From the NCBI RefSeq assembly GCF_000189635.1, contig NW_002476577.1, positions 133,512 to 197,511 on the forward strand: DNA of 64,000 nucleotides, read 5' to 3'. The notes under the pieces were generated by a model. It worked only from the letters and a program-made list of their open reading frames with translations. It was not told the DNA's origin and ran no database searches. The DNA is from Tetrahymena thermophila SB210. Lineage: Eukaryota > Ciliophora > Oligohymenophorea > Hymenostomatida > Tetrahymenidae. The position numbers and the translations under genes were made by a program. Each line of letters starts with the position of its first letter. The first letter of the stretch is position 1. This document shows, one piece after another, positions 50,292 to 62,200 of the stretch.

Positions 50292-51203
50292 AAAAAGGAT
50301 GAATAAATATAAAATGTTTGAACAATATTATATATATATATTTTATTATATAATATTTTGAAAAAGTGTTTTTAACCTAAAATAAAAATAGATTTAATTA
50401 TTGATTTTATATTTATAAATATCATTCATATTTTTGTAAGTAAATGAATTATTTATTATAAATAAAAAAATTTAAAAATTAAATTTACTTAAATAAATTA
50501 AATCCTCTTAAGCAAACAATCCTACGAATTCTCCAAAAAAAATCAAATAATTTGAAAGTTTTAGTTTTATATTACCGTATTTTCACGATAAGACAGCCGA
50601 CCGAGAAACCGAGGACTTAAAAAATTTTCAATTTTTTAAAAAATTTAAATTATGTCTTAAGAAAATTTAAAATGATTAATTTATGTGAGGTTTTATGTTA
50701 TGTATTTTTAGCATGAAATATTGAATTTAAATTTTTGTTTATTAAACTTGCAAATTAGTTAAATTAATAAAAAAAGTTTTATAAAAACACTATTTCGAGA
50801 AAAATAAATCAATTAAAAAGCTATTAAATAAATTATATTGCCTTAAATTTATTTTTTATATTTAAAAAAATATCACAATCAAAAAAAATTTAATTTTTTT
50901 TACTAAAGATTAAGTGTCAAATTTTTGTGCACTCAAATTATTTCTAATTTAATTTTTTAAGAATGGTATTTAAAAATCTTTTTGTTAGAAAAATTAAAAA
51001 ATATGTTAAAATATAGAATTTTAAAGAACAAGATTAAATTCAAAATACAAATTAATAAATATTTATTTATTTATAGAGTAATTTTTTACAAATTTATAAG
51101 TAAATTAAGAAATAGTAAAAAGCTAGGTGCTTATGATTTTTTATTGTTAATTAATTGAATTTTACTTTAAAATAATTTAGAAATTAAATCAATTTTTTTG
51201 CAG
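50292..51203. other. spacer after array 1
   Basis: Shares its first ~270 bp with the region after array 2 (62,497-62,773). At 50,565-50,615 there is a GC-richer stretch (CCGTATTTTCACGATAAGAC, then GCCGACCGAGAAACC) that begins exactly where the duplication similarity ends. A truncated minus-strand LRR exon lies at 50,904-50,935. From about 51,080 it matches the introns of gene D. Confidence 0.55.
50904..50935 (-). pseudogene. truncated 3' end of an LRR 90-nt exon
   Basis: On the minus strand this reads ..AATTTGACACTTAATCTTTA before GTAAAA, the last third of an exon of the inverted-array type. The rest of the exon is missing or too diverged to see. Confidence 0.5.
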
Positions 51204-51728
51204 TTATAACTAAATTTATTCAGAAAGAATTAAATATTTAGCAATAATAAGAAATTAATTTTATTTTAATTAATCTTTGGAAAAATTAAAATAATTATCA
51301 TTTATAGATCAGCTTAGATTTTTAAATAGGTATTTAAAAAATTTATTATAAAAAATATTTTAATTGATCTCTGTCAAAAAAATTATCTTTTATAGCTCTA
51401 CTTAGAAATTAAATGCTAAATTTATATTTAATATATTTTTAGGGAAAATTTACTTGGCTAAGAGGGAGCAAACATTATTAGTATGTGCTTAAGAACATTT
51501 TTATCGATTAATTGTTTATATCTTGATTAAAGGTAATTTACTATAAAACAAATCAAATTAAAGTAAAAGATAAAAATATGCGAAAATAAAAAATTTAATT
51601 TAAAAAAATTATTTTTTTTATTTATTAATTTATAATATAGATGTAATTAGATTAATGCAAGAATTGAGAATCTAATATCAAATTTTAAAAAAATGAAAAG
51701 ATTATATTGCATCAAAATAGAATTTTGA
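51204..51728 (+). pseudogene. internally deleted copy of the 3' end of gene D
   Basis: Matches gene D from the intron before exon 43728, but that exon stops after about 45 nt and the sequence jumps to the intron equivalent of ~44,500. The next 90-nt exon (51443-51532) and the terminal exon (51641-51728, ending KMKRLYCIKIEF then TGA) are intact and correctly spliced in principle. Downstream flank also matches D to about 51,850. The deletion removes the equivalent of about 43,773-44,500. No head is present, so it is a partial duplicate rather than a gene. Confidence 0.75.
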
Positions 51729-51953
51729 AAAAAAGAGTAGAGCAATTATATAAAGACAATATAATAATCAAGATTTTAAACTTTTATGGATATAGAAAAA
51801 CAATTATTTAATTTAAATATTTGCTTTAGATAAACAAATAAAAATAATTAAATAAATAAATTTATTTTAATTACCTTAAAAATAATTATTCTGCTTTATG
51901 ATTTTTTAATTTGAATATTTAAGTAATTTCATTTATAAATACAAAAAAATAAT

Positions 51954-51973
51954 AAATCTATCTATCTATCTAT
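51954..51973. repeat. (ATCT)n microsatellite
   Basis: Four to five tandem ATCT units in spacer DNA. Confidence 0.7.
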
Positions 51974-52078
51974 GTTTTAGGTTATTTATTCAATTACAAA
52001 ATATTAAAAAATAAAAACATATTATATTAAAGTATTCAATATATTTTTATTTATTTTTCCTATTTCACCACTTTTTTA

Positions 52079-55000
52079 TCACCAATAATATATTCTTAAG
52101 TTAACTAATCTTTTTAACTTGAGACACTTTTCATTCAATTATTTTGATTTATTAATTTTTGTTCTATTTTTAATATAAATTACTGTAAATTACTAAAAAA
52201 AAATAAATAGAATATAATTTTATATTTTAATTAGATAAATAAAAGTTTAGAACAATAAAAAATTATTGTGAAATCAAATAAATAAATTATAAGAACAGTT
52301 GTATTGTTTTATATTCAAAAATATCACTATTCAAAATAAATAAACTATTTTTACCCAAGATAAAGTGTCAAATTTGAGAGATTAGTGATCTTTCCTAAAC
52401 TAGAGCCTAAGCTAGATAAATCTTTATCTTCTATTTAATTTTACCTTTTTAAATATTGAAAAAAAAATAAATAGTTAATTAGTTAGTTATTTAGTTAGAT
52501 GGAAAAAATTAATTAAATTAATAAAAAGTTTCAGCAAAATGAAAAAAAGAAAAATAAATCAAATAAACTATTAAATAAATGAAAAGTTGGTTAAATTGTA
52601 TTTTCATTTTTATATTAAAAATATTAAATTCCAAAACAAATAAACTGCTTTTACGAAAGATTAAGTGTCAAATTTGAGAGATGAGTGCACTCTCCTAAAC
52701 CAAAAATTAAGCCTAAAGCCCCTTCACTGCCAATTTTGTTTTCACTTTTTAAATATAGAAGAAAAATATTTAGTTGAAATAATAAGAAATTAATTAATCA
52801 TTTAATAATAAAACAAAAGTTGAAAATGAAAAAATGTGTTAAATTAATAAACATACAAATAAATAAATAAAATACAAGCAGAATAAAAAAGAAAAATAAA
52901 TCAAATAAAAATCTAATAAATAAATTAAAAGAGTTAATTAATTATATTGTTTTCAATTAATTTCAAAAATATCATAATCAAAAACAGATAGATTGTTTTT
53001 ACATTAGATGAAGTGTCAAACTTGAGAGATTAGTGCACTTTCCTAAAACAGAACCTAAGCTTAAGGCCCCTTCTCCACCAATTAAATTCCACCTTTTTAT
53101 ACATTGAAGAAAAAATATATACTTATTAAGTAAGTTATAAGGAAAAAATGAAGAAAAAAAATGAAATAATAAAAAATTAATTAATTAATAATAAAAGAAA
53201 AGTTAAAAATGTGTTAAATTAACAAACAAATAAATAAATAAATAAAAATATAAGCAGAATAAAAAAAGAAAAATAAATCAAATAAAAAGCTAATAAATAA
53301 ATTCAATGTTAGTTATATTCGTTATTATTTTCAAATATATCATAATCCAAAACAAATAAGTTGTTTTTACGAAAGATCAAGTGCTAAATTTGAGAGATTA
53401 GTGCAATTTCCTAAACCAGAAACTAAGCCTGATGCTCCAATTGCACCAATTTTATTCCATCTTTTTAAATATTTAAAAAAATATATAGGTTTATTGGTTA
53501 GTTAGAAGGAAAAAATGAAGAAAAAATATGAAATAATAATAAATTATTAAATAATAATAAAATCAAAAGTTGAAAATGAAAAAATAAATTAAATTAATAA
53601 TAAAACAAATAAATAAATGTATAAACACAATCACAAAAAAAGAAAATTAAATTCTAATCAAATATAAATTATAAGAGTTATTTTTTTAGTTTTAAATTCC
53701 TTTTTATATTCAAAATTAGCATAATTAATAAAAAATAAACTGTTTTTACTAAAGTGTAAGTGTCAAATTTGAGAGATTAGGGCACTTTCCTAAACCAGAA
53801 CTTAAGTCTGATGCACCTTTTGCACCAATTTTATTTTCACTTTTTAAATATTGAAAAAAATAAATAGTTAATTCATAAGCAAGAAGCAAAAGACAAAGAA
53901 AAAATATGAAATAATAAGAAATAATTTAATTGAAAATAAATATTAAAAAAAATGAAAAATAAATAAATAAAATAAATTTCTAATAAATAAATAAATAAAT
54001 AAATTAAAACAGTTAGTTATGTTGTTTTAAATTTATTTTTATATTTAAAAATATAACAATCAAAAACAAATAAATGTTTTACAAAAGATCAAGTGCCAAA
54101 TTTGAGAGATTAGTGCTATTACCTAAACCAGAACTTAAGCCTGCTGCACCAATTGCACCAATTTAATTTTTTCTTTTTAAATATTGAAGAGAAAATATAT
54201 AGTTAATTGGTTAGTAAGAAGGAAAAAAATGAAGAAAAAATATGAGATAATTAATAATAAATTAATTAAATAATAATAAAATAAAAAGTTGAAAATTAAA
54301 AAATGTAGAAAATTAACAGGTAAGTAAATAAACAAATAAAAAATAGAATATAAAAAAAGATAAACAAATCAAATAAAAAAAAAGCTAATTAATAAATTAA
54401 ATGAGCTAGTTAAATTGTTTTAAATTCATTTTTATATTCAAAAATATCACAATCCAAAACAAATAAATTATTTTAACCTTAGAGAAAGTGTCAAATTTGA
54501 GAGATTAGTGCAATTTCCTAAATATGAACCTAAGCCTGAAGCACCTTCATCACCAATATAATTCAACCTTTTTAAACGTTAAAGAAAAAATATATTCTTT
54601 ATTAGTTAATTTAAAGGAAAAAATGAAAAAAAATACATTCTTTATTAGTTAATTTGAAGGAAAAAATGAAGAAAAAATATGAAATAAGAAATGGATTAAT
54701 ATATAAATAATAAAAACAAAAATAAGAAATTAAAAAATCAGCAAATTAACAAAAAAATAATGAAATTTATAAAAGAAATACAAAAATAGAATAAAAAAAA
54801 GAAATAAATCAATTCAAAAGCAAATAAATTAATAAATTAAAAGAGTAAGTTAGTTATATAGTTTTAAATTCATTTTTATATTCAAAAATATCACAATACA
54901 AAACAAATAAATTGTTTTTACCTTAGATCAAGTTCCAAATTTGAGAGATTAGTGCATTTCACTAAACCAGAACCTAAACCTGACCCACCAATTTTACCAA

Positions 55001-56473
55001 TTTAATTCAACCTTTTAAATATCGAAGAAAATATTTAAGCTAATTAGCAATGTAAAAGCAAGAAATGGAGAAAAAATATGAAATGATAAGAAATTAATTT
55101 ATAAGTAATAAAGGCAAAAAATTTGAAAATAAAAAAATGAGTTAAATTAATAAATAAACATAGAAATAAATAAAAAAAACACAAGCAGGAAAGAAAAAAT
55201 AAGTAAAATAAATAAAATAAAAGGCTAAGCTATGTTGTTTTAAATTCATCGTTATATTCAAAAATATCACCAATCAAAAATAAATAAACTGTTTTTACCA
55301 TAGATGAAGTGTCAAATTTGAGAGATTAGTGCACTTTCCTAAACCAAAACCTAAGGCTAATGCACCTTCGTCACTAATTTTATTACACCTATTTAAATAT
55401 TGAAGAAAAAACAAAGAGTTAATGAGTTATAAGATAAAAATATGAAATATAAAAATTAATTAATTGATTATAAAAGTAAGTTGAAAAAGAAAAAATGTAT
55501 TAAATTAACATACTAAGAAATAAAAAAATAAATAAAAAACACAAGCAGGAAAAAAATAAATAAATCAAACTAAAAGCTAATAAATAAATAAATTAATTAA
55601 TTAAAAGAGTTAGTTATATTGTTTTAAATTTATTTTTTATTCAAAAATATCACAATCCAAAACAAATAAACTTTTTTTACGAAAGATTAAGTGTCAAGTT
55701 TGAGAGATTAGTGCAATTTCCTAGACTCTAACTTAAACCTTATGTACCAATTAGACCAATTTAATTTTCGCTTTTTAAATATTTAAGAAATAATATACAG
55801 GTAATTAGATATTTAGATGAAAAAAATGAAGAAATAATATGTAATAAAAAGAAATTAATTAAATAATAATAAGCCAAATGTTGAAGTTGAAAAAATGAGT
55901 TTAATAAAAAACAAATAAATAGATAAAAAAACAAATCCAATAAAAAGCTAATAATTTTTTTTGTTTTAAATTCATTCATCATTATATTCAAAAATATAAC
56001 AATCCAAAACAAATAAGCTTTTTTACGAAAGATTAAGTGTCAAATTTGAGAGATTAGTGCACCTTCCTAAACCAGTACCTAAGTCTGATCCACCTTAATC
56101 ACCAATTTAATTTTCTCTTTTTAAATTTTGAAGAACAAATTTATAGTTAATTAGTTGGTAAGAAGGAAAAAATGAAGAAAAAATATGAAATTAATTAATT
56201 AATTAATAGTAAAAGTTGAAAATGAAAAAATGATTTAAATTAATAAACAAACAAAGAAATAAAAAAAATAAAAGAAGAATCAAATAAAAAGCTAATAAAT
56301 AAATAAATAAAAAGAGTTAGTTATTATTAATATATTTTTTTATTCAAAAATACCAAAATCAAAAACTAATAAACTATTTTTACATAAGATCAAGTCTCAA
56401 ACTTGAAAGATTTATACACTTTCCCAAACCAGTACCTAAGTCTGATACACCAACTGCACTAATTTTTTTAATC
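52079..56473 (-). CDS. inverted LRR array: twelve 90-nt exons plus terminal exon, 5' end not found
   Basis: Exons (plus coordinates): 56384-56473, 56027-56116, 55681-55770, 55299-55388, 54922-55011, 54478-54567, 54083-54172, 53750-53839, 53371-53460, 53003-53092, 52655-52744, 52355-52444, terminal 52079-52163. Every one of the twelve is exactly 90 nt with AG/GT borders; the five I wrote out codon by codon contain no TGA. The repeat is N.IGD.GASGLGSGLGNCTNLSNLTLDL, the same family as arrays 1 and 2 but more diverged. The terminal exon ends CLKLKRLVNLRIYYW then TGA, matching the caps of arrays 1 and 2. Introns are also homologous in reverse complement. No start exon was found beyond 56,473, so the gene is either incomplete or its head is too diverged to recognise. 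Confidence 0.7.
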
Positions 56474-59212
56474 CTTTTTAAATATTGAAGAAAAAATAAA
56501 AAGTTAGTTAGTTAGTTGTAAGGAAAAAATGAACAAAATGTATAAAATATAAAAAAATAAATAATTAACAATTAAAATGAAAATTGAATAAAAATTAAGT
56601 TAAAATAATTAAAATATATTTTTATATAAAATTAAATGAAAATAGATGATAATTTTAATTATAAAAATAATAATGCAAATCAGATGAAAACAAATAAATA
56701 AATAAATTAAAAAAACATTAATAATAAAAATAATAATAATATTAATATGTCGAATATACATTTTTTTCAGATCAATGTGGAGAACTTAAAAAGATTAAAG
56801 TGAGGAGTTTAAAAGCTTATTTATTAAAAAAAAATAATTTAAATAATACGAATAAAAAAATAAATATTTACTTATTCTAGATTATTAAAATATGTTTTCT
56901 ATTATATCATTTAATTTATTTTTATTTATTCAAAAATATTGAATGAAATTCAATTTTTGGGAGTTTAATTAATAATAAATTAATTAACTTTTATATCCAA
57001 TTAGTTGGATTAAAAGAATAAAATTAACTTAAATAATTATCAAATACAAATTTTAAACTTGCTATGAGGAAGAGAATTCACAAAAAGCTAGTGTAATATT
57101 ATTTGATGATTAAATCTTAACATTTCTGTTAAAAACTTCTACTTATAAAAATAATAAGAACCAAAGAAGGGTATTCAGTCATTTGTTGATAAAATTATAT
57201 AAATAAATTAGTTAATTTGCTATAACTTTGATAAAATAATTTTAATTTACCAGATTTTTCTATTTTATTAGAGTAATAAGTCGAATAAGTTATTTTCGCA
57301 AGAACATGCTATTTAGGTATATATTGCATGCACCCTTTTAACGCTCTTGACTTATCTTTTTAAAATAGATTATACATTTTTATTATGGTAAATATTTTTA
57401 AAGATTAGTAAACTATGTAAATAAATTTGGATATTTATTTACTAACATAGAAATTTTAATAATCAATAAATTTGAAGAATTTATTTATTCTAATAAAGAA
57501 GCGAAGAAGTTTATGATGAGGTGAATTTGCGCCAGATATTAGTTTGTTATAACAAATTGTGGAATATATTAAATAAAAAATATAGTTAGTATTATAATAT
57601 CTTTAATAAATTGTAATGCTCAATTTCCGTGCAAATTCATACTTTCATTTTATTTATTTTTGAAATTATAATAAACTAATTTATTAATTAATTATAATTC
57701 TATTATATAATATATATAAAAATCATTTTTTTAATAAATAAATAAATTAATAAAAAATCTATTTCATAATAAGTGGCATTCAAACCATGAAATTATTGGA
57801 TTGCATCTTGCTATAATTAGAGATATTACAAATATTAAATTACAGAGCTAAAACAGAAAAATCTACTTATAAACATTATTTTTATAATATTTAAGTACAT
57901 TAACAACTAAAATTATTTAAAATAGGACTAAATAAATAACTGGCCATCTCTAATTCCTACTATATATTTTTTTATTTTATTATTTTAAATACAAATATTA
58001 AGTTTAAATAGTGAATGTTAAATTAATTTTTCTGTGATATCTCTTCATTAAACCAAATATATAAATTAATATTTGATAATTAATTAATTATTATATTTAT
58101 TTGTTCTTTTTATCCATCTATAATTAATTAATTAAATTTCATAAATTGCTATTCAATATTTTTGAAAAAAAATAAATGATGTAATAGATTAAAGAATATT
58201 ATAATTTAGAAGAAGTAATTATTAATTTTTTTATTAATATCCTTTAAATTTATATAAATTAATAAAAAAAGTTTAATAGTTCTTCACTTTTATCTCATTA
58301 GGTTCTCCATATTGATTTTCGGTATATTTAATTAAAAAATATTAATTTTATTATTCTTAATATTTTTTGTATATTCAATTTTCTATTTATTTAAATAAAT
58401 AATTTCTATTATTGAAATTATCATAATTTTTTATTGATTTTTATTAAAACAAAAATTTTTTACTATTTTAACTTAATTTTCATATCAATTTTTTTTAATT
58501 ATTTATTAATCATTTTTTATTATTTGATATTTTTTCTTCATTTTTTGCTATTAAAACTTACACTTAATAAAAGCAGTTTATTTGTTTTGCGTTGTAATAT
58601 TTTTAATTATAAAAGTTAATATAAAACATAAAAGCTCTATGAATTTATTTGATTTATTTTCTTTTCTTTTTTTTTTATTATGATTTCTTATTTTTTGATT
58701 CTTTGTTAATTTTATTTATAATTAATTAATTAATCTTTTTATATCATATTTTTTCTTCATTTTTCCCTCCTAATTAACTAGAGTGAAATGCCTATTTAAT
58801 TTATAAAAGGCGATATGTAATAAATCTTAATAACATAATAAATAAAGCTAAATTAGCTTAAAATAGCTTTATTTTTGAGTTTTTAGAAAGCTTTAAATTC
58901 AGAAAATGTAAAATTTGAAATTATATATACCATATATTCTTAAAACATATCATTTTTTTTTTTGAAATAAAAATACATTTTGAAAACCTTTTTAATTATA
59001 AAAACTATTTAAAAATAAAAAAGCTCTTTTTTCTTTTTCTTTTAATTGTGATTGCTTTTTTTTTTTCTTTTATTGTTAATTAAGCTCATCATTTTATTTT
59101 CAAATTTTACTTTTATTATTAATAAATCTATCTAATTATTTCATATTTTTTCTTCATTTTTTCTTTCTAATTTACTATTTAATGATATATTTTTTCTTCA
59201 ATATTTAAAAAG
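56474..59212. other. spacer; right part is segmental duplication copy 2
   Basis: Very AT-rich. At 56,770-56,830 a plus-strand stretch after TTTTTTTCAG codes QCGELKKIKVRSLKAY, vaguely like an LRR cap, but nothing precedes it. From about 57,918 the sequence duplicates 45,350 onward, including the palindromic GCTAAATTAGC region near 58,850. No complete gene. Confidence 0.5.
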
Positions 59213-62200
59213 TGACAATTAAATTGGTGCAATGGGTGCATCAGGCTTAGGTTCTGCTTTAGCAAATTGCATTAATCTCTCAAATTTGAAACTTGACCTT
59301 ACGTAAAAACAGTTTATTTGTTTTGGATTGTGATATTTTTAATTATAAAAACTAATTAAAAACAATAAAGCTCTTTTTTCTTTTTATTTTTCATGTGCTT
59401 GCTTTTTTTTTGTTCTTTCTTTGTTAATTAAGCTCACTATTTTATTTTCAACTTTTGCTTTTATTATTAATTAGTTCATCTTATTATTTCATATTTTTTC
59501 TTCATTTTTTCTTTCTAATTTACTATTTAATGATATATTTTTTCTTCAATATTTAAAAAGTGACAATTAAATTGGTGCAAAGGGTGCATCAGGCTTAGGT
59601 TCTGCTTTAGCAAATTGCACTAATCTATCAAATTTGACACTTTACCTTAAGTAAAAACAGTTTATTTGTTTTGGATTGTGATATTTTTAATTATAAAAAC
59701 TAATTAAAACATTAAATCTCTTTTTTGTTTTTCTTTTTCTTTTTATTGTACTTGCTTTTTTTTTATTCTTTCTTTGTTAATTAAGCTGACTATTTTATTT
59801 TCAACTTTTGTTTTTATTATTAATTAGTTCATCTTATTATTTTATATTATTTCTTCATTTTTTCCTTCTAATTAACTATTTAATGATATATTTTTTCTTC
59901 AATATTTAAAAAGTGGCAATTAAATTGGTGATGAAGGTGCATCAGGCTTAGGTTCTGCTTTAGCAAATTGCATTAATCTCTCCAATTTGAAACTTTTTAT
60001 TCGGTAAAAACAGTTTATTTGTTTGGGATTGTGATATTTTTAATTATAAAAACTAATTAAAAACAATAAAGCTCTTTTTTTCTTTTTTTATATTGTGCTT
60101 ACTTTTTTTTTGTTCTTTCTTTGTTTTAAAGCTCATGATTTTATTTTCAAATTTTACTTTTATTATTAATTAGTTCATCTTATTATTTCATATTATTTCT
60201 TCATTTTTTCCTTCTAATTAACTATTTATTGATATATTTTTTCTTCAATATTTAAAAAGTTCTAATTAAATTGGTGATGAAGGTGCATCAGGGTTAGGTT
60301 CTGCTTTAGCAAATTGCATTAATCTCTCAAATTTGACACTTTTAATTGGGTAAAAATAGTTTATTTGTTTTGGATTGTGATATTTTTAATTATAAAAACT
60401 AATTAAAAACAATAAAGCTCTTTTTTGTTTTTGTTTTTCTTTTTATTGTGCTTGCTTTTTTTTGTTCTTTCTTTGTTAATTAAGCTCATGATTTTATTTT
60501 CAAATTTTTCTTTTATTATTAATTAATCTATCTTATTATTTCATATTTTTTCTTCATTTTTTCCTTCTAATTAACTATTTAATGATATATTTTTTCTTCA
60601 ATATTTAAAAAGTGACAATTAAATTGGTGCAATGGGTGCATCAGGCTTAGGTTCTGCTTTAGCAAATTGCATTAATCTCTCAAATTTGGCACTTCACCTT
60701 AAGTAAAAACAGTTTAATTGTTTTGGATTTTTACATTTTTAATCATAAAAACTAATTAAAAACAATAAAGCACTTTTTTCTTTTTCTTTTTATTGTGATT
60801 GCTTTTTTTTTATTCTTTTTTGTTAATTAAACTCATCATTATATTTTCAACTTTTGCTTTTATTATTAATTAGTTCATCTTATTATTTCATATTATTTCT
60901 TCATTTTTTCCTTCTAATTAACTATTTAATGATATATTTTTTCTTCAATATTTAAAAAGTGGCAATTAAATTGGTGATACATACATACATACATACATAC
61001 TCGCACATGGTGACATGCACTCGGGATAGGGGCCCTATATATAATTACTTATACATTATTATTATACGTATACCAATTTATTTATATATAATTGTGGGTA
61101 ATATACTAGAAGGGAAGGGTCACCTACACCCTAATGGCATTTCTACTAATCTTCCATGATTTGACTACGCATTATGCTCGCTTCCCATTTGTATTCCAGA
61201 TCTTCTGTTCAGAATGGGGCCTCCTCTTTACCTCCTATCAGATTTGGCCCTTCCCTCCTACCAAGGAGACCGCTGGTAACATTCACATTTTTACATGGAA
61301 TTTCTCGAAATAAAGGGGGCGGTATAGGATTCGAACCCCCGATATCACTGCTAAGACCCTCCGACTCGCCCACTCGAGCCGCTTAGCCCTTCTTAAATTG
61401 GTGATGAAGGTGCATCAGGCTTAGGTTCTGCTTTAGCAAATTGCATTAATCTCTCAAATTTGACACTTAACCTTAAGTAAAAACAGTTTATTTGTCTTTG
61501 ATTGTGATATTTTTAATTATAAAAACTAATTTAAAACAATAAAGCTCTTTTTTGTTTTTCTTTTTCTTTTTATTGTGCTTGCTTTTTTTTGTTCTTTCTT
61601 TTTTAATTAAGCTCATGATTTTATTTTCAAATTTTTTTTTTATTATTAATTAATCTATCTTATTATTTCATATTTTTTCTTCATTTTTTCTTTCTAATTT
61701 ACTATTTAATGATATATTTTTTCTTCAATATTTAAAAAGTGACAATTAAATTGGTGCAATGGGTGCATCAGGCTTAGGTTCTGCTTTAGCAAATTGCATT
61801 AATCTCTCAAATTTGACACTTTACCTTATGTAAAAACAGTTTATTTGTTTTGGATTGTGATATTTTTAATTATAAAAACTAATTAAAAACAATAAAGCTC
61901 TTTTTTCTTTTTATTTTTCATGTGCTTGCTTTTTTTTTGTTCTTTTTTTGTTAATTAAGCTCATTATTTTATTTTCAACTTTTGCTTTTATTATTAATTA
62001 TTCATCTTATTATTTCATATTATTTCTTCATTTTTTCCTTCTAATTAACTATTTAATGATATATTTTTTCTTCAATATTTAAAAAGTTACAATTAAATTG
62101 GTGACGAAGGTGCATCAAGCTTAATTTCTGCTTTAGTAAATTGCATTAATCTCTCAAATTTGGTACTTTTCCTTAAGTAAAAAACAGTTTATTTGTTTTG

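Larger units (their letters stand above)
45350..50566. repeat. segmental duplication copy 1 (partner 57,918-62,773)
   Basis: Direct duplication covering the left spacer, the whole LRR array, its terminal exon and ~270 bp beyond. Left landmark: AGGACTAAATAAATAAC at about 45,352 and 57,924. Right landmark: both copies run together through TTTAGTTTTATATTA and diverge immediately after it. Confidence 0.85.

Noticed and set aside
56770-56890. Terminal LRR exon on the plus strand (QCGELKKIKVRSLKAY)
   Set aside because: A cap-like motif follows a good acceptor, but no LRR exon precedes it on that strand and the frame runs on without a nearby TGA.
61174-61386. Open frame of 70 codons (and another at 60,959-61,159) with proline/serine-rich translation
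   Set aside because: Both lie inside the SINE-like insertion, start at chance ATGs and depend on TAA/TAG as stops. They cross the B box and have no protein-like features.
61320-61390. Possible tRNA gene on the minus strand
   Set aside because: A and B boxes are present but the T-stem and acceptor stem do not pair properly and it sits at the head of an insertion with target duplication. It is better explained as a tRNA-derived SINE head.
46583-62176. CRISPR-like array of regularly spaced ~90-bp repeats
   Set aside because: The repeats are coding LRR exons with splice borders, and the 'spacers' are homologous introns. The genome is eukaryotic.
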